DNA of 18,079 nucleotides from JBKEDC01 sp047971925 (GTDB lineage Bacteria; Bacteroidota; Bacteroidia; Bacteroidales; Prolixibacteraceae). Positions 8,694 to 14,590 of this stretch are shown one piece after another. The notes under the pieces are model-generated. The model saw only the letters and a list, made by a program, of their open reading frames with translations. It had not been told where the DNA came from and ran no database searches. How positions within the stretch are numbered: position 1 is the stretch's first letter; each line of letters begins with the position of its first letter. The stretch covers positions 1-18,079 of the forward strand of contig JBKEAC010000027.1 of the NCBI GenBank assembly GCA_047971925.1, read 5' to 3'. A program made the translations under genes and the position numbers.

Positions 8694-9172
8694 CTAAGAC
8701 CGTTGCACGGTCTTAATCTAACACGCCCGAAAAAGGGCGTTCCGTTCTAGTCGCAGCGCGACGACGGATCATTATCCCCACAATTCATTGTGGGGATAAT
8801 CGGTGCGGTTTGCTCATGAGTGCCGTAGGTACGACACCTGAAATGCAATGTATATAATGTATAGGCGCCGAATTTATATTAACACAACACGCCGCAATCA
8901 CGCATGGAGACGCATGCAATGCGTCTCTACTGTACGGCTATCAGCCGTTTCGGATTGCCATTCGGAATGATTACATGGTTGCATGTTTTGTATAATTTGA
9001 TGATGTTTTGAAGTTTTGCGCAGGATAAGTCCTTCGGACTTGCTCCCATGCTAAGGTTTGCAAATGTTTCGAGCGACTTGTCGGTTTGCGCTGGATAAGC
9101 CCGATAGGGCTCGAAGATAGTAGAATAAAGAATACCGTGCAACGGTCTTAGACTGTTTAAACGGTGTTTAAA
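8694..9172. repeat. Cluster of about ten short palindromes with tiny loops
   Basis: Hairpins seen directly (arm / loop / arm): 8695-8715 TAAGACCGT/TGC/ACGGTCTTA; 8723-8740 ACGCCC/GAAAAA/GGGCGT; 8750-8762 GTCGC/AGC/GCGAC; 8771-8800 (listed separately); one near 8821-8838, GTGCCGTA/GG/TACGACAC with one mismatch; 8907-8927 GAGACGCAT/GCA/ATGCGTCTC; 8934-8948 ACGGCT/ATC/AGCCGT; 9027-9041 AAGTCC/TTC/GGACTT; 9098-9111 AGCCC/GATA/GGGCT; 9134-9146 ACCGT/GCA/ACGGT; 9156-9172 TTTAAAC/GGT/GTTTAAA. Arms differ but the design (5-14 bp arms, mostly 2-4 nt loops) is constant. They resemble the dispersed REP-like palindromes found between genes in many bacteria. No coding potential is convincing here. Confidence 0.85.
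8771..8800. repeat. Perfect 14-bp inverted repeat
   Basis: ATTATCCCCACAAT (8771-8784) and its exact complement ATTGTGGGGATAAT (8787-8800) are separated by TC. This is the longest perfect palindrome of the cluster. It has no T-run on either side, so it is not a standard intrinsic terminator. Confidence 0.9.
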
Positions 9173-9439
9173 GCACTTCCTCCTCAAAGCTAATGGCACC
9201 AAAGAGTCTTTTTGCTATCGATATTCTACATCGACCCTTGATTTTTAAAATACGCTTTCCAAAAGAAAACTAAAGAGGGGGTGTGAAATAGCTTTTAGCA
9301 CAGCTGGAAACCGGCAACTCCACAAGCTTGAACATCCCAATCATGCACGATGATACATCGAATCCGTCTCACAACAATCATGAACCACAACTCTGCCAAG
9401 AGCAAGAAAGAAAGTGAATCGGTGAGAGCGAATGTTGGT
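9173..9439. other. Intergenic stretch with no recognised feature
   Basis: This is the 267 bp between the palindrome cluster and the recX stop codon. A small imperfect hairpin (GCTGG/AAA/CCGGC near 9304-9316) is present. No tRNA, promoter match or gene could be supported. It may be the 3' UTR of the upp-recX transcript. Confidence 0.4.
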
Positions 9440-9910
9440 TTATCGCAATATTCGATCGTAATGTGAAAAGATAAGTTCGGGTTCAAAGCCGCGACTTTGA
9501 GCAAAGCGAACGACTTTCATTTTTTTGTCAAAAGCATCTTTGCTTTTTGTTTTACGAATTTTTTCGGAGAGCAGCTGTGTGAGGATGTTGTTATATTCCT
9601 CGTCGTTAATTTCCTCGAAAGCCTGTTCAATGCAAGCGTTTGATATTTGTTCGTTTTTTAAGTGATAACGAATTTTGATTCTGCCCCAATAGTTGAAACG
9701 ATATTTATCGCGCACAAAAGCGGAAGCAAAACGTTGTTCATTCAGAAAATTGTGTTCAAACAATTTCTGAAGAACTTCGTCGCTTTCTTCGCTAGTCAAT
9801 CCCCAAAGGTTTGTTTTCTTTTGTATTGATAGCGGACTTTTTTCTGCTTTGCTGCATAGTGCTGCCGCTTTTGAAAATGCCGATTTAATTGTTTCGTTGC
9901 TTTCGCTCAT
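9440..9910 (-). CDS. recX: RecX family regulatory protein
   Basis: 156 residues from the ATG at 9910 (MSESNETIK). A TTG at 9955 would add 15 residues overlapping upp and is less likely. It matches RecX: three-helix repeat units with the central pattern VLQKLFEHNFLNEQRFASAFVRDKYRFNYWGRIKI broken into the usual L-x-x-x-x-F-L-N-E-x-R-F-A and W-G-x-x-K-I blocks, followed by L-x-x-x-x-I-x-x-x-x-I-x-x-A. RecX binds RecA filaments and limits or modulates recombinase activity. It starts 25 nt after the upp stop codon on the same strand, so the two are probably one transcript. recA is not in the window. Confidence 0.85.
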   Translation of the reverse strand: MSESNETIKSAFSKAAALCSKAEKSPLSIQKKTNLWGLTSEESDEVLQKLFEHNFLNEQRFASAFVRDKYRFNYWGRIKIRYHLKNEQISNACIEQAFEEINDEEYNNILTQLLSEKIRKTKSKDAFDKKMKVVRFAQSRGFEPELIFSHYDRILR

Positions 9911-9935
9911 GCTGTTTTGATAGTGAAGATGAGCC

Positions 9936-10592
9936 TTAATCCATTTTCGGACCAAAAGCTAGGTCGCCAGCATCGCCTAATCCTGGAACGATGTACATTT
10001 TTTCGGTTGTTTCGGGGTCAATTGCTCCCAACCAAAGGGTAACATTATCGGCTTTGATGGTGTTCTGTAAATATTCCACTCCTTTTTGGCTTGCCAGAAC
10101 CGACACCAAGTGAACATGGCTTGGCGTTCCTTTTGTAAGCATGGTTTCATAGGCCACTGCCATCGATGCGCCCGATGCAAGCATAGGGTCGTTAATGATT
10201 AAAACCTTTCCGCTTGGGTTAGGAGTCGATAAATAGCCTAGTTCAATGTGAAATTCTGTTTTCGAGTCGTATTTTCTCGATGCCGAAATGTAGGCATTGC
10301 CCGCTTTATCAAACATGTTGAGCATGCCTTGATGTAATGGAAGTCCAGCACGCAAGATGGTAGCCAAAACAGGCTGTTGAGCTAAAACAGGCACTTTTGC
10401 AACACCTAGCGGCGTGGTAACGTCTTGCACAGTGTATTCGAGTTCTTTACTGATTTCATAGGCAAAAAGTTCTCCAAAGCGTTCAAGGTTGCGACGAAAT
10501 CGCATGGCATCTTTTTGAATTTTCTCATCTCTAATCTCGGCCATGAACTGGCTAAAAAGTGAATTTCTTTCGCTGAGCGTATGTATTTTCAT
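9936..10592 (-). CDS. upp: Uracil phosphoribosyltransferase
   Basis: 218 residues. Converts uracil and PRPP to UMP in pyrimidine salvage; cytoplasmic. Visible motifs: ATILRAGLPLHQGML (about 77-91), the PRPP-binding loop DPMLASGAS (about 135-143) and the uracil-binding GLGDAGDLAFG (about 204-214). Length is normal for the family, and the start MKIHTLSERN looks right. Upstream is a leader of about 300 nt with a good promoter, a 21-codon small ORF and a hairpin that covers the start codon; see those entries. recX follows 25 nt downstream. The sequence itself is ordinary for UPRT; what is odd is the 5' region, which is shared with the mtnN gene 3.7 kb away. Confidence 0.95.
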   Translation of the reverse strand: MKIHTLSERNSLFSQFMAEIRDEKIQKDAMRFRRNLERFGELFAYEISKELEYTVQDVTTPLGVAKVPVLAQQPVLATILRAGLPLHQGMLNMFDKAGNAYISASRKYDSKTEFHIELGYLSTPNPSGKVLIINDPMLASGASMAVAYETMLTKGTPSHVHLVSVLASQKGVEYLQNTIKADNVTLWLGAIDPETTEKMYIVPGLGDAGDLAFGPKMD

Positions 10593-10706
10593 CTGTTTAT
10601 AATTTGTTTTTTAGTTGTCAGATGTATCTCGCCATTATAGTCATGCTCGTGTGTGAGATTCCTAAGCTCATGGCTCGTTTCATCTGTTTATAATTTGTTT
10701 TTTAGT
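10587..10706 (-). promoter_or_regulatory. Leader module in front of upp (91-bp period repeat, start-codon hairpin)
   Basis: A 29-bp block (10587-10615) that spans the upp start codon and its A-rich upstream region is repeated exactly at 10678-10706, 91 bp away. Between the copies lies a 21-codon ORF. CATCTG at 10590-10595 (holding the upp start codon on the minus strand) is the inverse of CAGATG at 10619-10624 (holding the small ORF's last sense codon and the start of its stop). In RNA this gives a 6-bp stem with a 23-nt A-rich loop that covers the AUG. The module recurs in front of mtnN with the same 91-bp period. Function is not known to me; translational coupling or attenuation is inference. 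Confidence 0.6.
10618..10683 (-). CDS. Putative 21-codon leader peptide of upp
   Basis: ATG at 10683, TGA at 10618-10620. The peptide begins MKRAMSLGI and ends MARYI. The stop is exactly 25 nt before the upp ATG. The 20 nt before the small ORF's ATG are identical to those before the upp ATG (ending ATTATAAACAG), so both should be recognised similarly by ribosomes. The mtnN leader encodes a peptide of equal length with the same first five and last four residues. The conserved ends are also conserved as DNA, so peptide selection is not proven. Confidence 0.45.
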   Translation of the reverse strand: MKRAMSLGISHTSMTIMARYI

Positions 10707-10900
10707 GTAAATATCAAGGAGCTAATTTTCCGAGCTAGTTACACCATGAAATTATTAATCGTCGTCTGGTTGATTTTAAGAACTTGACTGTCTCGCAGGG
10801 TGTTTCCAAAACGGTGGTGTTTAAAAAAAAATCTTTTGATTGGCAAAGCATTATTTGAACACGGCTATTTAAAAACATTTTGATAAAGCTTAAAATCGGT

Positions 10901-10932
10901 CAAAAGTAAGTTTTTTTTATCCTACAGCCAAA
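10901..10932 (-). promoter_or_regulatory. Predicted upp promoter
   Basis: On the minus strand TTTG (10932-10929), 20 nt, then TACTTTTG (10908-10901). This matches the Bacteroidota consensus TTTG-N19/20-TAnnTTTG. Transcription would start near 10895, so the upp mRNA would have a 5' UTR of about 300 nt containing the leader module. The stretch 10707-10900 shows no gene and no other motif that I recognise. Confidence 0.6.
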
Positions 10933-11004
10933 AAAAATCGAACATAATCACCCTTTGCACCGTGCCTTGAAGTGGGCGAAGTCAGTTTGTGCCCACAGCA
11001 ATAA

Positions 11005-13503
11005 CTACAAAACATATCGGATACCGATGTTCCAACTTCTGCATTGCCCGAATTGTCCCAAAATGTTACTCTCAGTTGCTTGATACATTTGATCGAATAG
11101 GGGGTAGTAGTTTCCAGTGGTAGGATATTTTTCGCCAATCCAAATTTGGTTGCAATAAGTGGTGTTTAGTAAGTTGCTTCCTCGCACGAATAACTGCAAG
11201 CTAGAACCAGGTCGTCTTAAATCTTGATAGTAGTTTAATTCAGCTCCGAGTAGTCCATAGCTGTTGCTTATTCCTTGTTCACCATCGATATTCAGTGGAC
11301 TGGAATATATGCCAAAATTATGCTGATAGTTTACACTAAAGCTGAACGCATGCGACAGGGTAAATGTGTTTTCGGCAAACAGCTTAATTGGTGTGCTGTT
11401 GGCAATGTATTTGTCGGTGATTGGAAGATTTTTGTTTTCGAAGTTGAAAGTTGTTGTTTGATAAACTTGTGCTGTGGCATCGTCGTTATAATTGAAGAAA
11501 TTGTAACTTGCCGAGCATTTAAAGCTGTGTTTTCGAGCATAGAGCAACTCGCTATTTAGTTCTAAACCTTGGTGTATTTCAGATATATCGCTAATGAAAG
11601 TGAATTCCGATTTATTCTGATAATTTTCAATGTGCAACAAGTTACTGTTGATATAGCTAAATGCTCGAAGTTCGATGTCGAAACGCTGTTTGTAGTAGTT
11701 ATAGGCAATTTCCCCGCCTAAGGTGCTGTTGTTTTTAAGTTCTGTTTTATTCCAAGAAGTATAGGTTGGGAAAACATGGGCAAAAGATTGAGGAGAGCTT
11801 GTTGTAGAAATTTGCATTTTCCAAGTGTGATATTTTCTAGGTGAATAGGCCGCACTAGCCAGTGCACGGTATCCCCATTGATTGATGCTGTTTTTACTGT
11901 CTTCGCTTGTTTTGTTTTCACTAATCATTCCTTTGTAATGCGCAGCAGCCTCGGCTAGAAGTCGCCATCCTTTAACTTGTCGATGCACATGAGCTGTGAG
12001 TCCGAACTTGTAAATGCTATTTCTTTGTGAGAAATGAAAGGTGTCGGTGGGCAAGAACGTGGGCAGATAGGCAAAAAGATGATTACTTTCACCCTCCTTT
12101 TCTTTTTGATAATACTCCAAGTTGCTGGCAATCCACCATTGGGTTGAGTTGTTGGGCGTGTAAATGAATCGCGATTGAGCACCAATTCGTAGCGCGTTGC
12201 TTTCTTCTTGCAGCTGACTGAATTCAATTAAAGAATCGCTTAGCGTGTTGTTCTCCGATTGAAAATAGATGCTGCTGAGTAGTTTGCTTTCTTTTTTAAA
12301 AAAATACTCGTGTTGCAAATTACTAAAGAAACTATTTCCTTGCGACACGTTCCATGCTTGGAGCGGGAATTTCGACGTGGGGTTCCAACTGTTGTTGAAT
12401 CTTCCTTTTGAGCTGTTGAATTGAGTGAGATAAATAGGGTCGGCGTTAAGCTGTTTATCCCAATTTCGGAATGCCGCACTTAGGTGGAACTGCTGGCGGA
12501 CATAGCTCTTTGCATAGAGCGTGAAATATGCTCCCATGGTTTCAAACGCCGTGTTGTCGTTAATGCCATCGGCTTGCGCAAAATCGATTTTTACCGAAGC
12601 AGCTAAATTATTGTCCTTGTTTGTTCCGCTATGAAGCCCAACAGCCCCTTGCAATACATTTCCATTTTCATGAATAAATTGAGCTTCGGCACCTGCCTTT
12701 TGTCTTGGCATGAAAGCGTCGATTGAGATAGTTCCTGCAGCAAGAGTTGCGCTCAGAGGACTTGAAGATGCTCCTTTGGTGCTAGAAACCTTACGAGCCC
12801 AATTGTTAATGCCTGCCAAAAAATGGGTAGTTGAATTTTCACTTTCGGGGTCGTTCATCGATATTCCGTTGAAATTATATTGAATGAAGGTTGATGAATA
12901 GCCTCGCACTCGAAGTTCCGACGAGCCATAAGAATTACCACGATGACTTAAATCCCATGCTGCATTTGAACTTAGTAGCTGGTTGAAATCGGTGGTGCCG
13001 CTGTGGCTTAATATATCGAAGGTTGAATGTTGCATATTCGCCAAAAGACTTCTGCTGAAGTTGTCGCGATAGTTAGCGTTAGCCTGCATGTTTTCGCCAA
13101 TCATCACCGGTTTTAAACGAACAGCACCAACGGGAGTGTAAAGTTCTTTGTGAACAACAATATTGTAGTACGTGTCGAAAACATCAGGATGAATGGCTTT
13201 TACCTGCGCATCTGAAACATCGGTTTTCAAAAAGAAATAGCCTTTGTGATTGCTCAGTCCGATTTTACCCGATGGTAACACCACAAATGACTCCGATAAG
13301 GATTCGAAAGTGCTTTCGTTGGTTACTATTCCATCAATGCTTGGCGATATAGTTTTGCTGAGTTTTTCTAATTTTCGTTGTTTCTTCGTCTTCCGATGAG
13401 GAACATGTGTGGCTTTCTTTTTGGGTTCCTTGCAAAGAGCCTGATGAGGTGTGCCTGCAAATATGAAAAGAGAAAGGAGGCTGAGTATTAAGAATTGTTT
13501 CAT
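11005..13503 (-). CDS. TonB-dependent outer-membrane receptor-like protein
   Basis: 832 residues. Signal peptide about 1-24 (MKQFLILSLLSLFIFAGTP...), then an unusual very basic segment (about 25-50, many K and R), a carboxypeptidase-regulatory-like beta domain (about 53-130; IDGIVTNESTF... SNHKGYFFLKTDV), and a plug domain (about 150-260) with ELRVRGYSSTFIQYNFNG and SMNDPES. The rest is a beta barrel with alternating aromatic strands ending NIGIRYVL. Such receptors import siderophores, cobalamin, glycans or other ligands across the outer membrane using TonB. No SusD partner is adjacent, so a SusC role is not supported; the ligand cannot be told. It begins 9 bp after the mtnN stop codon, so the two genes are probably co-transcribed. 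I could not identify a clear TonB box. Confidence 0.8.
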   Translation of the reverse strand: MKQFLILSLLSLFIFAGTPHQALCKEPKKKATHVPHRKTKKQRKLEKLSKTISPSIDGIVTNESTFESLSESFVVLPSGKIGLSNHKGYFFLKTDVSDAQVKAIHPDVFDTYYNIVVHKELYTPVGAVRLKPVMIGENMQANANYRDNFSRSLLANMQHSTFDILSHSGTTDFNQLLSSNAAWDLSHRGNSYGSSELRVRGYSSTFIQYNFNGISMNDPESENSTTHFLAGINNWARKVSSTKGASSSPLSATLAAGTISIDAFMPRQKAGAEAQFIHENGNVLQGAVGLHSGTNKDNNLAASVKIDFAQADGINDNTAFETMGAYFTLYAKSYVRQQFHLSAAFRNWDKQLNADPIYLTQFNSSKGRFNNSWNPTSKFPLQAWNVSQGNSFFSNLQHEYFFKKESKLLSSIYFQSENNTLSDSLIEFSQLQEESNALRIGAQSRFIYTPNNSTQWWIASNLEYYQKEKEGESNHLFAYLPTFLPTDTFHFSQRNSIYKFGLTAHVHRQVKGWRLLAEAAAHYKGMISENKTSEDSKNSINQWGYRALASAAYSPRKYHTWKMQISTTSSPQSFAHVFPTYTSWNKTELKNNSTLGGEIAYNYYKQRFDIELRAFSYINSNLLHIENYQNKSEFTFISDISEIHQGLELNSELLYARKHSFKCSASYNFFNYNDDATAQVYQTTTFNFENKNLPITDKYIANSTPIKLFAENTFTLSHAFSFSVNYQHNFGIYSSPLNIDGEQGISNSYGLLGAELNYYQDLRRPGSSLQLFVRGSNLLNTTYCNQIWIGEKYPTTGNYYPLFDQMYQATESNILGQFGQCRSWNIGIRYVL

Positions 13504-13512
13504 GATTAACTC

Positions 13513-14259
13513 TTAGAGATTTTTCAATAGAAGTTGTAATATTTCAACAGAAATGTGACCGATATCGTTGAAAAGAAACTTGGTGAATGTGCTGTGTGCT
13601 TCATCGGCGGCATTGTCGGAAATAACACGAATGATTAAGAACTCAACTTGGCTGTCGTGAGCAATTTGGGCAATTGCAGCTCCTTCCATTTCGGTACATA
13701 GCAATGCGGGATATTTAGCAATGATGTGTTGTTTCATTTTTTCTGATGAAACAAACTGATCGCCTGTTCCAATTTCTCCTACATGGATGTTAGGAGAATA
13801 CGATTGGTTGATTTCAGTTAAGGAGTTTGCTTGTAGTTTTAGCTGAAATTCGTCGGTTGATTTTTTAGCAAGATTAAGCATGCGCTCCGATGTCTTGAAA
13901 CGATAAGAGCGATAGAATGGGGGAAGAATTGCTCCCAACATGCTGAACTCACGTAAATCCATGTCGTGCTGTGTGAGTTCGTTGCCAATCACAATGTCGC
14001 CAATCTTCACGTGGCTTTGTAGCGAGCCTGCTAGTCCGACAAATAAAATGAGTTCCACCTCAAATACTTCAATCAAACAGCTTGTTGTGGCTGCGGCTGC
14101 CGATTTTCCCCATCCTGAAAGGCAAAGCACAACATCATGATTTGCATAGGTTCCTTCATAGTATGTGCGAGCCCCTCGTTGTGAATGTTTAACATGAGTC
14201 AGCTTTTCTTTGAGTAGCATCACTTCTTCATGCATGGCGCCAATTATACCTATTTTCAT
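13513..14259 (-). CDS. mtnN: 5'-methylthioadenosine/S-adenosylhomocysteine nucleosidase
   Basis: 248 residues. Hydrolyses MTA and SAH to adenine plus the thio-ribose product, recycling by-products of SAM use; cytoplasmic. The start MKIGIIGAMHEEV fits the family, with the catalytic acid/base region at Glu 11-12. GTGDQFV (about 164-170) and the nucleoside-binding TEMEGAAIAQ (about 189-198, Glu 192) follow, then RVISDNAAD (about 211-219) with the catalytic Asp about 215. Length is slightly above the roughly 230 of the E. coli enzyme, with an insertion around 100-155. It is the first gene of a probable mtnN-TonB receptor operon. Its 5' region carries the same leader module as upp, including a 21-codon ORF and a hairpin over the start codon. 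Confidence 0.92.
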   Translation of the reverse strand: MKIGIIGAMHEEVMLLKEKLTHVKHSQRGARTYYEGTYANHDVVLCLSGWGKSAAAATTSCLIEVFEVELILFVGLAGSLQSHVKIGDIVIGNELTQHDMDLREFSMLGAILPPFYRSYRFKTSERMLNLAKKSTDEFQLKLQANSLTEINQSYSPNIHVGEIGTGDQFVSSEKMKQHIIAKYPALLCTEMEGAAIAQIAHDSQVEFLIIRVISDNAADEAHSTFTKFLFNDIGHISVEILQLLLKNL

Positions 14260-14398
14260 CTGTAAGTAATTTGTTTTTTAGTTGTCAGATGTATCTCGCC
14301 AATGAAGTCTTTCTCATTTGAAGAGTTTCTTTGGTCATGGCTCGTTTCATCTGTAAGTAATTTGTTTTTTAGTTGTCAGATGTATCTCGCCAATGAAG
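14254..14398 (-). promoter_or_regulatory. Leader module in front of mtnN (54-bp direct repeat, 91-bp period)
   Basis: A 54-bp block at 14254-14307, spanning the mtnN start codon, the A-rich initiation region and the end of the small ORF, is repeated exactly at 14345-14398. The 37 bp between the copies are unique. CATCTG/CAGATG inverted pairs occur in both copies (14257-14262 with 14286-14291; 14348-14353 with 14377-14382). So a 6-bp stem can cover both the mtnN AUG and the small ORF's own AUG. The upp module shares most of the block except three bases in the TTTATAA/TAAGTAA part and the middle of the ORF. Confidence 0.65.
14285..14350 (-). CDS. Putative 21-codon leader peptide of mtnN
   Basis: ATG at 14350, TGA at 14285-14287; the peptide begins MKRAMTKETL and ends LARYI. 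It has the same length, the same first five residues and the same last four residues as the upp leader peptide, while the middle twelve residues differ. The stop is 25 nt before the mtnN ATG, as at upp. In-frame length conservation with a divergent middle favours translation, but two examples are few. Confidence 0.45.
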   Translation of the reverse strand: MKRAMTKETLQMRKTSLARYI

Positions 14399-14445
14399 CT
14401 TCTTGTTCAACGTGAAATTCCGATGGCGAGAGTTTTTCTCGTCTG

Positions 14446-14453
14446 CAAAGGTA
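14446..14453 (-). promoter_or_regulatory. Predicted mtnN promoter (-7 element)
   Basis: On the minus strand TACCTTTG matches TAnnTTTG. The -33 region shows only a weak GTTTTC match. Transcription would begin near 14439, giving a leader of about 180 nt that contains the whole leader module plus the 3' part of an extra upstream copy. Confidence 0.5.
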
Positions 14454-14532
14454 TAAATCTTTGGCTAAGGAAAACGTTTAAAAACTAATTTTCAGAAGTC
14501 CCCTTAATTATTAGGAGTCTTTTATTAAATGT

Positions 14533-14583
14533 TAACTTTGAATAGATTGATAGCTGTCTTATCAATTATTGTTGATAAATTTG
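14533..14583 (+). promoter_or_regulatory. Two candidate dnaG -7 elements
   Basis: TAACTTTG (14533-14540) and TAAATTTG (14576-14583) both match TAnnTTTG on the plus strand; neither has a good -33 TTTG. The second lies only 7 bp before the dnaG ATG, so if used it would give a leaderless or nearly leaderless mRNA. Confidence 0.4.
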
Positions 14584-14590
14584 CACGCTC

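Noticed and set aside
9300..9380. tRNA-like segment (AGCTGG, later TCGAATCC)
   Set aside because: The acceptor, anticodon and T arms cannot be paired in a cloverleaf.
9295..9504. 69-residue minus-strand ORF overlapping the recX 3' end
   Set aside because: It overlaps a well-supported gene in another frame and has no recognisable motif.
9911..9955. Longer recX start at TTG 9955
   Set aside because: It would overlap upp; the ATG at 9910 gives a normal-length RecX and a usual 25-nt spacing.
10587..10706. Known purine, SAM or SAH riboswitch
   Set aside because: None of the conserved core motifs of these classes that I know could be found; the conserved parts are a small ORF and an A-rich initiation region.
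10972..10996. GTGGGC/GCCCAC hairpin as terminator of the TonB receptor gene
   Set aside because: The loop is 13 nt and the T-run on the minus strand lies about 35 nt away, so it is not a standard intrinsic terminator.
14254..14398. Two-repeat CRISPR-like or attC-like array
   Set aside because: There are only two copies, the repeat includes the start codon of mtnN, and the same layout recurs at upp; a leader module explains it better.
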